This document shows, piece after piece, positions 35,441-44,129 of a stretch of 64,000 bases of DNA; the first letter of the stretch is position 1; each line of letters starts with the position of its first letter. The stretch is from Sinomonas atrocyanea (GTDB taxonomy: Bacteria; Actinomycetota; Actinomycetes; Actinomycetales; Micrococcaceae). The translations under genes and the position numbers were made by a program. The DNA is taken from the NCBI RefSeq assembly GCF_001577305.1, contig NZ_CP014518.1:310001-374000 (forward strand). Direction: 5' to 3'. Under the pieces are notes generated by a model, which saw only the letters and a program-made list of their open reading frames with translations, made no database searches and was not told the origin of the DNA.

Positions 35441-36940
35441 TCAGAAGGGGGGCGGTTCTTCCGGACGCTGTTCCGGCGGCGGTCTATGCCCAGGTTCGGG
35501 CGGTAGGGGTGGTCCGGACGGCTGGGACAGTTCGCCGGGCCGAACCGGAAGATCCGCGCTCCGTGGACCCAGGATGTGATCGCGGTCCGAGGGTTCCGAG
35601 GGATGGCCGAAGCCGAGGAGCGTCGTCCACACGAGGTCGCCGGATGCCCGGCGTCCGAGCGTGAACAGCGCGAGCGACTTGAGCGCGTGGTGCTTGGGGC
35701 ACAGAAGAGCAAGGTTGTCGGCATCGGTGCTGCCCCCGTCCTGCCACTCGACCGTGTGGTCGATCTCCGCGCGGCGCGCGGCGCGCATGCATCCTGGGAC
35801 GCGGCATGCTCCGTCCCTATAGCGGATGAAGCGTCTGAGGGAATCCGGCGGCCGGTACGCTGTCCTGCCGAGCTTCACGGGCACCCCTTCGCTGTCGGTC
35901 CAAAGGCGCTGCCACGTCGGCGCCGCGGCCGCCAGCCCTCGGGCGGTGTGCGCGTCGACGACGCCGTAGCCTTCGAGCTCGGCCGCATCATCCGAAGCGC
36001 CGAGGAGCACTGCGGCGGGGATATGGACCACGATCTCTGGCCGCAGGAGGTCCGCGAGGCCCTCCGGTGAGGGCACCGCCACGGGTGACGGGCCGGCGCC
36101 GTGCGTCGCAAGGGCTGGCCTTTCGGTCGTGCCACCCGCTTCGAGCAGGGCCCGGGCGAACGCGTCGGCGCGAAGCTGCGGCGTGGTGCGGTACTCGCCC
36201 TCGGCCTTGTGGGCGCTGTTCGCGATGACGTCGATCCGGTGGAAGGCGGCCATGCCGATCTCGGCCGGCAGGAGGGCGGTCAGCGTGCACATGCCGTCGT
36301 CCTCCGAGCGCAGCCAGACTCCGCGATCGGTCTCCGCATGGGTGCGGCGTCGAGTGATGGACTCGGGGTGCAGTCGCTCCCGCAGGGCCAGCACGTTGCG
36401 GCGAAGCTCGCTCGGCGTGCGCCGATGGCCCTTGCGGGTGCGAAGGCGCCCTAGCGCCTCGATGCCGAACAGCTCGGCCGCAGTCTGGGGCAGAGTCGAC
36501 GCCTGCTCGACGATGATCCGGGCGTGCGCCTCCGTGAGGTCCCCGGAGAGGAGCGCCTCGTGCACCGCGGGATGACGGCCCACGAGGGCCTGGGAGAAGT
36601 TCACTGTACGCGCAGCAGCCGCCTCGGAGGTTCCTTGGAGGAGGGCAACCTCGGACACCGCAACAGCGTGGGCGATGTCCCCGTTGAGCCTGGCGGGCTG
36701 GCCGTCCCGGCCTTCGAGCGGCTCCTCGGAGATGAGCTGCGCACACCGGTCCACGAGGAACGCCCGCATCGCGGCGCTGTACGCGTCGAAGTCCGCGAAC
36801 GCCTCGAGCGCTTCCGCCACTCCTCGAGCCGTGTCCAGTGCGGTGGGGTCCAGGGCCAGCAGGCCCCCGAGCACCGCCGGGCGACGCGAGGTGAACGAGA
36901 GTTCGTCCGGCACCGCCACTGAATATGCTGTGATCCCCAC
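35441..36940 (-). CDS. DUF222-HNH endonuclease
   Basis: This protein of about 499 residues has an N-terminal helical DUF222 region (VSEVALLQGTSEAAAARTVN, LTEAHARIIVEQASTLP). A C-terminal HNH motif follows: CRVPGCMRAARRAEIDHTVEWQ, then GGSTDADNLALLCPKHHALK, with Cys pairs for zinc. These proteins occur in many copies in Actinobacteria (13E12-type repeats), and their role is unclear. A GGGAGGGG lies nine bases before GTG 36940. A GTG at 36949 is too close to it. Upstream, an inverted repeat TATCCGAA/TTCGATA at 36968-36988 may be regulatory. Confidence 0.85.
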   Translation of the reverse strand: MGITAYSVAVPDELSFTSRRPAVLGGLLALDPTALDTARGVAEALEAFADFDAYSAAMRAFLVDRCAQLISEEPLEGRDGQPARLNGDIAHAVAVSEVALLQGTSEAAAARTVNFSQALVGRHPAVHEALLSGDLTEAHARIIVEQASTLPQTAAELFGIEALGRLRTRKGHRRTPSELRRNVLALRERLHPESITRRRTHAETDRGVWLRSEDDGMCTLTALLPAEIGMAAFHRIDVIANSAHKAEGEYRTTPQLRADAFARALLEAGGTTERPALATHGAGPSPVAVPSPEGLADLLRPEIVVHIPAAVLLGASDDAAELEGYGVVDAHTARGLAAAAPTWQRLWTDSEGVPVKLGRTAYRPPDSLRRFIRYRDGACRVPGCMRAARRAEIDHTVEWQDGGSTDADNLALLCPKHHALKSLALFTLGRRASGDLVWTTLLGFGHPSEPSDRDHILGPRSADLPVRPGELSQPSGPPLPPEPGHRPPPEQRPEEPPPF

Positions 36941-37030
36941 GCACGCCACCCCCTCCCGCTCTATTCTATCCGAAAATGTATTCGATAGATAGACTGCAGG
37001 AGAGAAGATGTATACGTCGAACGGATCTGC

Positions 37031-38038
37031 CTACTTGGGCGGAAGCTCCATGACCCGCACCGGCGACCCCGCGGCCCACGCCTCGATGTCCTCCACAGCA
37101 TCACGGTAGAAGACCTCGTACTGCTCGCGCGTGACATAGCCGATGTGCGGGGTGAGGAAGGTCCGCGGCGCCGTCCGCAGCGGGTGATCGGCCGGCAGGG
37201 GCTCGACGTCGTACACGTCGAGGGCCGCGCCGCCGATCCGGCCCGCCTCGAGGGCCTCCACGAGCGCAGCCTCGTCCACGATCGGCCCGCGCGAGCTGTT
37301 CACGAGCAGGGCATCCGGCTTCATGAGTGCGAGCTCCGCGGCACCCACGAGACCCCGCGTCCGCTTCGACAGGACCAGATGGATCGAGAGGATGTCCGCC
37401 TCGGCGAAGAGCTCGTCCTTCCCGACCCGGCGCACGCCGACCTCCGCCGCGTGCTCGTCGGTGAGGTTCTGGCTCCACGCGATGACGTCCATCCCGAATG
37501 CGAGGCCCACGCGCGCCACCCGGCTGCCGAGGTTGCCCAGGCCCAGCAGGCCCAGCCGCGCACCTTCGAGGCCCCGGCCCACGGTGGTCTGCCAGCCGCC
37601 GTCGCCCGTCCAGCCCGATCCGCCCGAGCCGAGTTCGGCGTCGAGCCGGCGCACGGCCGCGTGGATGAGCGCCCACGTGTGCTCGGCGGCGGGGGAGGGG
37701 AGATAGCCGGTGCCGCAGACTGGGATGCCGCGGGCGGCCGTCGCCTTGAGGTCGATCGACGCGTTGCGCCGGCCCGTCGAGACGATGAACTTCACGTTCG
37801 GCAGCCGCTCGAGCCGCGCCGCCGTCAGGGGCGTGCGCTCGCGCATGGCCACGAGCACGTCGAAGGGGGCGAGCGCGGCGGCCACGGCGCCGTCGTCGTG
37901 CCCCAGGTGCTCGCGGAACACGGTGACCTCGGCGCCCGCGTCCTCGAGCCGGGCGAACCCGCCCATCTCCCGGGCCACGCCTTGGTAGTCGTCGAGGACC
38001 GCGATCTTCAGTCCCTGGATGCCTGTGAGGGAAGCCAT
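37031..38038 (-). CDS. D-isomer specific 2-hydroxyacid dehydrogenase
   Basis: This 335-residue protein has the NAD site LGLLGLGNLGSRVARVGLAFG and the catalytic triad: Arg in VNSSRGPIVDE, Glu in DVYDVEPLP, and His in LTPHIGYVTREQ. The substrate domain at the N-terminus begins LKIAVLDDYQGVAREMGG, seen in a subgroup annotated as phosphoglycerate dehydrogenase-like but shorter than SerA and lacking the ACT domain. ATG 38038 is leaderless, with TAGGCT six bases upstream. Physiological substrate unknown. Confidence 0.87.
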   Translation of the reverse strand: MASLTGIQGLKIAVLDDYQGVAREMGGFARLEDAGAEVTVFREHLGHDDGAVAAALAPFDVLVAMRERTPLTAARLERLPNVKFIVSTGRRNASIDLKATAARGIPVCGTGYLPSPAAEHTWALIHAAVRRLDAELGSGGSGWTGDGGWQTTVGRGLEGARLGLLGLGNLGSRVARVGLAFGMDVIAWSQNLTDEHAAEVGVRRVGKDELFAEADILSIHLVLSKRTRGLVGAAELALMKPDALLVNSSRGPIVDEAALVEALEAGRIGGAALDVYDVEPLPADHPLRTAPRTFLTPHIGYVTREQYEVFYRDAVEDIEAWAAGSPVRVMELPPK

Positions 38039-38044
38039 GCGCCC

Positions 38045-38050
38045 AGCCTA
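38045..38050 (-). promoter_or_regulatory. Leaderless -10 element
   Basis: On the minus strand TAGGCT lies exactly six bases before ATG 38038. Confidence 0.55.
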
Positions 38051-38112
38051 GTTCCGTCCAGCCGGATTCAGGCGCGTGCGGAATGGCCCTGCCGGGTTCG
38101 CGGCGGCGCGGC

Positions 38113-38118
38113 TACCCT
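38113..38118 (+). promoter_or_regulatory. Leaderless -10 element
   Basis: TACCCT lies exactly six bases before ATG 38125. It is back-to-back with the minus-strand element at 38045-38050. Confidence 0.55.
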
Positions 38119-38124
38119 CGACGC

Positions 38125-38828
38125 ATGGCAGACTCGATCCGCTCCCCCCGCCCCGCCCGGAATGCCGGCCCGCGCGCCCGGGACCAGGGCGCCCCACGCC
38201 TCGAACCGCTGCTCCTCGAGGGACTCGAGCCCGGTCTCGCGGGCGACCCGGAGGCCGGGCACCGCACGGAGGGGCTCGCCTTCGACGGCGCGGACTTCAC
38301 GGGCCGCGAGCTCGGCGCCGCCACCTTCTCGGAGTGCGCCTTCCGTGACGTCACGGCGCACGACGCCGACCTCCGCTCGGTCTCCTTCCTCGACTGCCGC
38401 TTCGAGCGGCTCAACGCCCCCAGCCTGCCGGCACCGCGGAGCCGCTGGCGGGGCGTCGAGATCGAGGCCTCCAGGATCGGCTCCGCGGAGCTGTACGACG
38501 CCGAGCTGAACGGCGTCCTCGTGCGCGGCTGCAAGCTCGGCTACGTCAACCTGCGCGGCGCCCGGCTGCGCGACGTGAAGTTCGAGGACTGCGCGATCGA
38601 GGAGCTCGATCTCGGCCACGCGTCGGCGATGCGCGTGGCCTTCGAGGGCACCCAGATCGATGCGCTCGACGCCAGGGGGCATCCTTCGAGCATGTGGACA
38701 TGCGAGGAGCCCGCCTCTCCCGGGTGTCCGGGATCGACGGGCTCCGCGGGGCGACCGTGAGCGGCCTCCAGGCCGCCGAGCTCGCGGAGCTCATGGCAGC
38801 GCGGCTCGGGATCGCCGTCGAGGGCTGA
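38125..38828 (+). pseudogene. Pentapeptide-repeat protein, C-terminus frameshifted
   Basis: The protein begins MADSIRSPRPARN at ATG 38125, six bases after TACCCT. It shows loose five-residue repeats (FDGADFTGRELGAATFSECA, VNLRGARLRDVKFEDCAIEE). The frame is lost in a G5 run at 38675-38679. Adding one G restores an ending that continues HVDMRGARLSRVSGIDGLRG and stops at 38828, giving about 234 residues. As written, the frame instead ends at 38760 in a Ser/Pro-rich tail. Related intact proteins are common in Micrococcaceae (recollection), so a base-calling error is plausible. Role unknown. Confidence 0.7.
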
Positions 38829-38834
38829 GGGCCC

Positions 38835-40535
38835 TCAGTTCTTGACGGAGGCGGGAGCCATCGGGACCTCGGGCACCGGGCCGGAGATCGGGCCCGACGC
38901 GACCGGCGCCTCGCCGGACACCTGGGCCTCGAGCGCGGTGGCCTCCAGGTCCACACCGGCCTCCTGCGCGGCCTCGACGGCAGCCGGGTGGTCGAGCGGG
39001 AGCTGCAGCGCCACGCCGTCGTCCGCCAGCGCGACGGGGACCTCGGGGAGCGGCATGTGCTCGAGGTCGATGTGCGGGTTCTCCTCCTGGTGCGCGACCA
39101 CCTCGCGCGCCTCGGCCTCGGTGTCAACGCTCGGCAGCGAGCCGGGCAGCGGGCGCTGCGAGGACTCGCGCAGGAACCAGATGGCCACCGCGCCGACCAC
39201 CGAGGTGGCCATGAGGTAGTACGCCGGCATCATGTCGTTGCCGGTGGACTGGATGAGGGCGTCGATGATGAACGGCGTGGTCCCGCCGAAGATGGCCACG
39301 GCGAAGTTGTACGCGATGCCCATGGCGCCGTAGCGGCTCGCCGTGGGGAACTGCGCGGGCAGGGCCGAGGCGAGGTTGGCCACGTAGAACGTCACGGGGA
39401 ACGCGATCAGTGCGAGGCCGGCGAGGGTCGCCGGGATGGAGCCCACGCCGATGAGCAGGAACGCGGGGATCGAGAGCACGATCGTGCTCACGGCGCCGAT
39501 CCAGAGCACCGGGCGGCGGCCGATCTTGTCGGAGAGCTTGCCGGTGAGCGGGATGCACAGGCTCATGACCACGAGCACGGGGATCGTCAGGATCGTGCCG
39601 TGGAGCTCGTCGTAGCCCTTGGACTCTGTCAGGTAGGTCGGCATGTACGAGGTGAGCGCGTAGCCCACCGTGTTCGCCGCGGCGACGAGGACCATGGCCA
39701 CGATGATCTGGCGCCAGTAGCTGCGCACGATCTGCAGGGGGCCCTTGGTTGCGATCTCGTCATGCGTGGCGAGCTCGCGGGTCATGTTCTCCTGGGCGTC
39801 GAGGGCCGCCTGGAAGGCGGGGCTCTCCTCGATGCGGAGGCGGAACCAGATCGCGATGGCGCCGAGCGGGCCGGCGATGAGGAACGGGATGCGCCAGCCG
39901 TACGCGACCATGGCGTCCTGGCCCAGGCTGAGCTGGAGGACGGAGACGATCGCGGCGCCGAGGGCGAATCCGATGTAGGAGCCCATGTCGAGGAAGCTCG
40001 CGAGGAAGCCGCGGCGCTTGTCCGCCGCGTACTCGCTCACGAACGTGGTGGCGCCGGCGTACTCGCCGCCGGTCGAGAAGCCCTGGATGAGCTTGATGGC
40101 GACGAGGAGGATCGCCGCCCAGATGCCGATCTGCGCGTAGCCGGGCAGGAGGCCGAGGGCGAACGTCGCGGACGCCATGGTGATCAGGGTCATCGCGAGC
40201 ACGCGCTGGCGCCCGATCTTGTCGCCGAGCCAGCCGAAGAACACGCCGCCGGCCGGACGGGCGATGAACGTCGCTGCGAACGTCCCGAGGAGGAAGAGGG
40301 TCTGGACCGTGCGGTCGGCCTCGGGCAGGAACACAGGTCCCATGGTGGTGATGAGGTATCCGAAGACGCCCACGTCGAACCATTCCATCGTGTTGCCCAC
40401 GATGGTCCCGCCGATGGCCCTCTTGAGCATCGGCTGGTCGACGACGTTGACGTCGTCGACCCTGAGCTTTCGTTTGCGGAACACCACGCGCCGGGGGCGC
40501 TGTGGCTCGGTCATCTGACGCTGGTCTCGTGACAT
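38835..40535 (-). CDS. MFS transporter of the metabolite:H+ symporter (ProP-like) family
   Basis: This 566-residue protein has 12 membrane segments. MHS-family signatures: GNTMEWFDVGVFGYL in helix 1, RPAGGVFFGWLGDKIGRQR between helices 2 and 3, and GFSTGGEYAGATTFVSEYA in helix 4. The set matches proline/betaine transporters. The last ~90 residues form a long acidic, Pro/Ala-rich cytoplasmic tail, unlike the coiled coil of E. coli ProP. I chose ATG 40535 (MSRDQRQ) with TAAACT eight bases upstream. An ORF start further out is unsupported. Its end lies six bases beyond the frameshifted pentapeptide gene. Confidence 0.85.
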   Translation of the reverse strand: MSRDQRQMTEPQRPRRVVFRKRKLRVDDVNVVDQPMLKRAIGGTIVGNTMEWFDVGVFGYLITTMGPVFLPEADRTVQTLFLLGTFAATFIARPAGGVFFGWLGDKIGRQRVLAMTLITMASATFALGLLPGYAQIGIWAAILLVAIKLIQGFSTGGEYAGATTFVSEYAADKRRGFLASFLDMGSYIGFALGAAIVSVLQLSLGQDAMVAYGWRIPFLIAGPLGAIAIWFRLRIEESPAFQAALDAQENMTRELATHDEIATKGPLQIVRSYWRQIIVAMVLVAAANTVGYALTSYMPTYLTESKGYDELHGTILTIPVLVVMSLCIPLTGKLSDKIGRRPVLWIGAVSTIVLSIPAFLLIGVGSIPATLAGLALIAFPVTFYVANLASALPAQFPTASRYGAMGIAYNFAVAIFGGTTPFIIDALIQSTGNDMMPAYYLMATSVVGAVAIWFLRESSQRPLPGSLPSVDTEAEAREVVAHQEENPHIDLEHMPLPEVPVALADDGVALQLPLDHPAAVEAAQEAGVDLEATALEAQVSGEAPVASGPISGPVPEVPMAPASVKN

Positions 40536-40849
40536 GGCATTCAAGTTTAGTCCAGGGCCTTTCGATCTGAGAGTGAAAGGTTGATTTCGGGAGTGTCCTG
40601 GCTCACGCGCGCGCGTGGGGCCGCCCACGGGAGCCGTCTCCGCGCCAGGGTGCCCCGGGCCTTCAGCAGCCGCATGATTCCGGGGTTCTCCGCGCGGACG
40701 ACGCCGTCCTGCCGCCGCACGCCTCCACCGCGCCGCAGTGTGGTGAACGTCACTGGCAGATGGTTATTGAGTTGTGACCTTTGATGAGGTAGGGGCATGT
40801 GTGAACGGTGTCCTTGCGCTCGGATATGTAAACATGCAAATATCTCAAT
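40536..40849. other. Intergenic region between the MFS gene and arsR
   Basis: These 314 bp contain no convincing gene. The right end holds the arsR promoter. An imperfect inverted repeat (GATAT...ATATC, 40823-40844) lies just before the start and is A+T-rich against the local background. Confidence 0.5.
40823..40844 (+). promoter_or_regulatory. Candidate ArsR operator
   Basis: A 22-bp imperfect palindrome with GATAT and ATATC ends sits 5 bp upstream of arsR. ArsR/SmtB proteins bind A+T-rich dyads in such places. Autoregulation is inferred. Confidence 0.42.
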
Positions 40850-41203
40850 ATGTCGATCGTGGATGCTGTGCCCACGCCTGCCGCCGCCTGCTGTTCGCCC
40901 GTCTCCGGCAAGCCGCTCTCCCGCGCCGAGGCCGAGAGGATTGCGCCGGTGCTCAAGGCCCTGGGCGATTCGGTGCGCCTCCGGCTCATGTCCCTCATCG
41001 CCGCGCACGAGGGAGGGGAGGCCTGCGTGTGCGACCTCAATGAGAGTTTCGACCTCTCCCAGCCCACCATCAGCCGGCATCTGAAGATCCTCTACGATGC
41101 GGGGCTGCTCGAGCGCGAGAAGCGCGGAGTCTGGGTGTACTACCGGGCTCGGAATGAGGCGCTGGGAAGCCTCGCCGCCCTGCTGGCGGGCACCGGGAAG
41201 TGA
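40850..41203 (+). CDS. arsR: ArsR-family arsenical-responsive repressor
   Basis: This 117-residue protein has a winged-helix domain with the metalloid motif EACVCDLNESFDLSQPTISRH (Cys at 58 and 60 at the start of the recognition helix region) and KALGDSVRLRLMSLI. An extra Cys pair at 14-15 (AACCSP) near the N-terminus may supply a third ligand. It is the first gene of a coupled four-gene operon and overlaps the next by four bases (GTGA). Confidence 0.9.
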   Translation: MSIVDAVPTPAAACCSPVSGKPLSRAEAERIAPVLKALGDSVRLRLMSLIAAHEGGEACVCDLNESFDLSQPTISRHLKILYDAGLLEREKRGVWVYYRARNEALGSLAALLAGTGK

Positions 41204-41901
41204 GCCTGCCCCTGCGCCGCGCCGTTGCGGAGTTCGTGGGCACGGCCTTCCTGGTCGTGGCCGTGGTGGGTTCCGGGATCATGGCCTCGCGCCTCTCTCC
41301 GGCAGACCCGGGCCTGGCCCTGCTGGAGAACAGCCTCGCCACCGGCGCGGCCCTGGTCGCGCTGATCGTCGCGCTCCAGCCCATCTCGGCCTCCTTCAAC
41401 CCTGTGGTGACGCTCGTCGAACGGGCCCTGGGCGTCATCGGGACGATGACGGCAGTCTCCTTGGTCGCGGCTCAGATCCTCGGAGGGCTCCTCGGGACAG
41501 TGCTCGCGAACCTGATGTTCGGCCTGGATGCCGTCTCGGCCTCTGGCCATGAACGCAACGGCCCCGGACTGTGGCTGGGCGAGGTCATCGCAACCCTCGG
41601 GCTCCTGCTGGTCGTCTTCGGCACGGTCCGCTCCGGCCGCGCCGACCGGGTCGCCTTCGCGGTCGGCGGCTACATTGCGGGGGCCTACTGGTTCACGAGC
41701 TCGACCAGCTTCGCCAACCCCGCCGTCACGATTGCCCGGACCCTCACCGACACGTTCGCCGGGATCGCCCCCGCCTCCGCACCCGGATTCATCCTCGCCC
41801 AGCTCGCCGGTGGCGCCCTCGGGTTCCTGCTGGTCCGTCTCCTCTACCCGTCCATCGCCACCCGTGCCGCCGCGGCGGCCGATCGAGAGGTCCTCCTGTG
41901 A
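41200..41901 (+). CDS. MIP-family channel (aquaglyceroporin, AqpS-like) for arsenite
   Basis: This 233-residue membrane protein has about six helices and two half-helix loops. The second loop keeps NPA (FANPAVTIARTLTDTFAGI), and the first is NPV (SASFNPVVTLVERALG). In ars operons of this type the channel lets arsenite leave the cell by diffusion after ArsC reduces arsenate, replacing an active pump. No ArsB or Acr3 gene is present, which fits that role. GTG start overlaps the arsR stop. Confidence 0.87.
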   Translation: MSLPLRRAVAEFVGTAFLVVAVVGSGIMASRLSPADPGLALLENSLATGAALVALIVALQPISASFNPVVTLVERALGVIGTMTAVSLVAAQILGGLLGTVLANLMFGLDAVSASGHERNGPGLWLGEVIATLGLLLVVFGTVRSGRADRVAFAVGGYIAGAYWFTSSTSFANPAVTIARTLTDTFAGIAPASAPGFILAQLAGGALGFLLVRLLYPSIATRAAAAADREVLL

Positions 41902-42317
41902 ACGACAAGCCCTCTGTCCTGTTCGTCTGCGTCCACAACGCCGGCCGGTCCCAGATGGCCGCGGCCTACCTCAACCACCTCTCCGCGGGCCGGATCGAGG
42001 TCCGCTCCGCCGGCTCCGCGCCCGCCGACACGGTCAACCCCGCCGCCGTCGAGGCGATGCTCGAGGAGGGCATCGACATCCGGGCGGAAAAGCCGAAGGT
42101 CCTCACGACCGAGGCAGTGAAGGACTCCGACGTGGTCATCACCATGGGCTGCGGGGACACCTGCCCGATCTTCCCCGGCAAGCGCTACGAGGACTGGGAG
42201 CTCGAGGATCCCGCCGGCAAGGGCGTCGGCTCCGTCCGCCCCATCCGCGACGAGATCAGGTCCCGAGTCGAGGCCCTCATTGCCGAGCTGCTCCCGGCCG
42301 GAGGGGCGCAGCGATGA
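41898..42317 (+). CDS. arsC: Arsenate reductase, low-molecular-weight phosphatase type
   Basis: This 139-residue protein has the P-loop VCVHNAGRSQMAAAY (nucleophilic Cys at 11, Arg at 17) and the resolving Cys region TMGCGDTCPIFPGKRYEDWE carrying two cysteines. This is the thioredoxin- or mycothiol/mycoredoxin-linked ArsC class. It reduces As(V) to As(III) in the cytoplasm. GTG 41898 overlaps the channel gene and the stop overlaps the flavoprotein start (ATGA). Confidence 0.93.
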   Translation: MNDKPSVLFVCVHNAGRSQMAAAYLNHLSAGRIEVRSAGSAPADTVNPAAVEAMLEEGIDIRAEKPKVLTTEAVKDSDVVITMGCGDTCPIFPGKRYEDWELEDPAGKGVGSVRPIRDEIRSRVEALIAELLPAGGAQR

Positions 42318-43690
42318 CCGCGATCCCCACCGACCACCCCGTCGCCGTCATCGGGGCCGGGCCCGTCGGCCTGGCCGCCGCGGCACACCTTCTCGAACGC
42401 GGCCTCGAGCCGCTCGTCCTCGAGGCCGGCCCCGCCGTCGGATCGGCCATGCGCGAGTGGGGCCACGTGCGGGTCTTCTCCACCTGGCGCTACAACCTCG
42501 ACCCCGCCTCGGTGCGCCTGCTCGAGCGGCACGGCTGGGAGGCGCCCCGGCCCACGGCGCTCCCCTACGGTGCCCAGATCGTCGAGGACTACCTCGAGCC
42601 CCTCGCCGCCACGCCTGAGCTCGCCGGCCGCATCCGCACCGGCCACCGCGTCCTCGCGGTCGCGCGGCAGGACCGGGACAAGGGGAGCAGCCTCGGCCGT
42701 GACCAGGCGCCCTTCCTCCTGCGCGTCCAGCGTCCGGACGGGACGGTGGCCGAGGTCCTTGCCCGGGCCGTCGTCGACGCCTCCGGCACGTGGGAGCACC
42801 GCGCGCCGCTCGGATCCTCCGGCCTCCCGGCGCTCGGCGAGGAGGAGGCGACCGCGGCGGGGCTCGTCACGGCGCCGTTGGCCGACGTCGCCGCGGGGGG
42901 CTTCGCCGGGCGCCGGACCCTCGTGGTGGGCGGCGGCCATTCGGCCGCCAACAGCGTCCTCGCGCTCGCCCAGCTCGCGCGGACGCACCCCGGGACGCAA
43001 GTCGTGTGGGCCATCCGCGCTGCGACCCCCGCCCATGCGTACGGCGGCGGGAACGCCGACGAGCTGCCCGCACGCGGCCAGCTCGGCACGCGACTGCAGA
43101 GCATGGTCGGCTCCGGGGCCGTCGAGCTCCTCACCGGCTTCCGCACAGCACGGCTCGAGGTCATCGACGGGCGCCTGCGGGTCCACGCCGCCGATGGGCG
43201 CGCCCTCGAGGTCGACCGGCTCATCCCCGCCACCGGGTTCCGCCCCGACCTCACGATCCTGTCCGAGATCCGCCTCGACCTCGACACGGCGGTCGACGCA
43301 CCGCGGCGCCTGGGCCCGCTGATCGACCCGGACTTCCACTCGTGTGGCACGGTCGAGCCCCATGGCGCAGAGGTGCTCGCCCACCCTGAGAACGACTTCT
43401 ACATCGTCGGCATGAAGTCCTATGGCAGGGCCCCCACGTTCCTCATGGCCACAGGCTACGAGCAGGTCCGCTCGATCGCCGCCGCGCTCGCGGGCGACGA
43501 CGCGGCCGCCGCCGCGGTCGAGCTCGAGCTGCCGGCAACAGGGGTGTGCTCGGGCGTCGGATCTGACGGCACCGCCGACGAGGCCGCTCTCGCCGGATCA
43601 TGCTGCGGCGCGCCGGCCCCTGCTCCGGTCTCGATCGGCTTCCCGACGGGCCTGCGGCACGGCCGGTCCGCTGAGGGCGCCAGGCTCTGA
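42314..43690 (+). CDS. FAD-dependent flavoprotein of the arsenic operon (ArsO-like monooxygenase)
   Basis: This 458-residue protein has an N-terminal FAD site (VAVIGAGPVGLAAAAHLLERG) and a second dinucleotide site (TLVVGGGHSAANSVLALAQL) as in class B flavin monooxygenases. It continues with LIPATGFRPDLTIL. A C-terminal tail is rich in Cys (GVCSGVG, then GSCCGAPAPAP), which could bind arsenicals. Last gene of the ars operon, followed by a strong terminator. The activity is inferred from context; related proteins are called ArsO or simply flavoproteins. Confidence 0.78.
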   Translation: MTAIPTDHPVAVIGAGPVGLAAAAHLLERGLEPLVLEAGPAVGSAMREWGHVRVFSTWRYNLDPASVRLLERHGWEAPRPTALPYGAQIVEDYLEPLAATPELAGRIRTGHRVLAVARQDRDKGSSLGRDQAPFLLRVQRPDGTVAEVLARAVVDASGTWEHRAPLGSSGLPALGEEEATAAGLVTAPLADVAAGGFAGRRTLVVGGGHSAANSVLALAQLARTHPGTQVVWAIRAATPAHAYGGGNADELPARGQLGTRLQSMVGSGAVELLTGFRTARLEVIDGRLRVHAADGRALEVDRLIPATGFRPDLTILSEIRLDLDTAVDAPRRLGPLIDPDFHSCGTVEPHGAEVLAHPENDFYIVGMKSYGRAPTFLMATGYEQVRSIAAALAGDDAAAAAVELELPATGVCSGVGSDGTADEAALAGSCCGAPAPAPVSIGFPTGLRHGRSAEGARL

Positions 43691-43695
43691 ACAGA

Positions 43696-43738
43696 CAGGA
43701 GCGCGGCCGGTCCCCGAAGGGATCCGGCCGCGCTCCTG
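43696..43738. terminator. Strong hairpin terminator, ars operon / ptsH
   Basis: A 15-bp perfect stem (CAGGAGCGCGGCCGG with CCGGCCGCGCTCCTG) and a 13-base loop sit between the convergent ars and ptsH operons. It can serve both strands. There is no T-run, typical of GC-rich Actinobacteria. Confidence 0.75.
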
Positions 43739-43770
43739 CGCCCGTTCAGGCGGGCAGGGGCCTGGGGGGC

Positions 43771-44049
43771 CTACTCGGCGTCGTGGTCCGTCTCGAGGAC
43801 CGTCACGAGCTTGGCGAGGGCCTCGTCCGCCCCCGGGCCCTCCGCACGCAGCACAACCTGCTGGCCGTACTCGGCGCCCAGGCTCATCAGGGAGAGGATG
43901 CTCGAGGCGTCCATGGCCTCGTCAGCAGGCTCCCCGACCTTCGCGATCGTGACGTCGAGGCCGGCCTCGCCTGCGGCCTCGGCGAAGATGGCCGCCGGGC
44001 GGGCGTGCAGGCCCACGCGCGAGCCGATCGTTGCGGTGCGTTCTGCCAT
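43771..44049 (-). CDS. ptsH: Phosphocarrier protein HPr
   Basis: This 92-residue PTS phosphocarrier accepts phosphate from enzyme I on His15 (VGLHARPAA) and passes it to the EIIA domain of FruA. The regulatory-Ser region is SSILSLMSLG, but HPr kinase is generally absent from Actinobacteria. ATG 44049 is preceded by AAGGAG. It is 80 bp downstream of ptsI on the same strand. Confidence 0.93.
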   Translation of the reverse strand: MAERTATIGSRVGLHARPAAIFAEAAGEAGLDVTIAKVGEPADEAMDASSILSLMSLGAEYGQQVVLRAEGPGADEALAKLVTVLETDHDAE

Positions 44050-44129
44050 GTGGTGCTCCTTGTTCTTGGGGGGAGTCGGGCTGGTGGAGGAAGCGTACAG
44101 TGTCGGCGCGGCGGCCCGGTACCGGGGGC

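Noticed and set aside
36968..36988. Insertion-sequence end next to the HNH gene
   Set aside because: The TATCCGAA/TTCGATA dyad is short, unpaired with any distal copy, and no transposase is adjacent. A regulatory site is more likely.
40581..40784. Small gene between the MFS transporter and arsR
   Set aside because: Arg/Ser-rich translation, no ribosome binding site, and no leaderless -10 element at the right distance.
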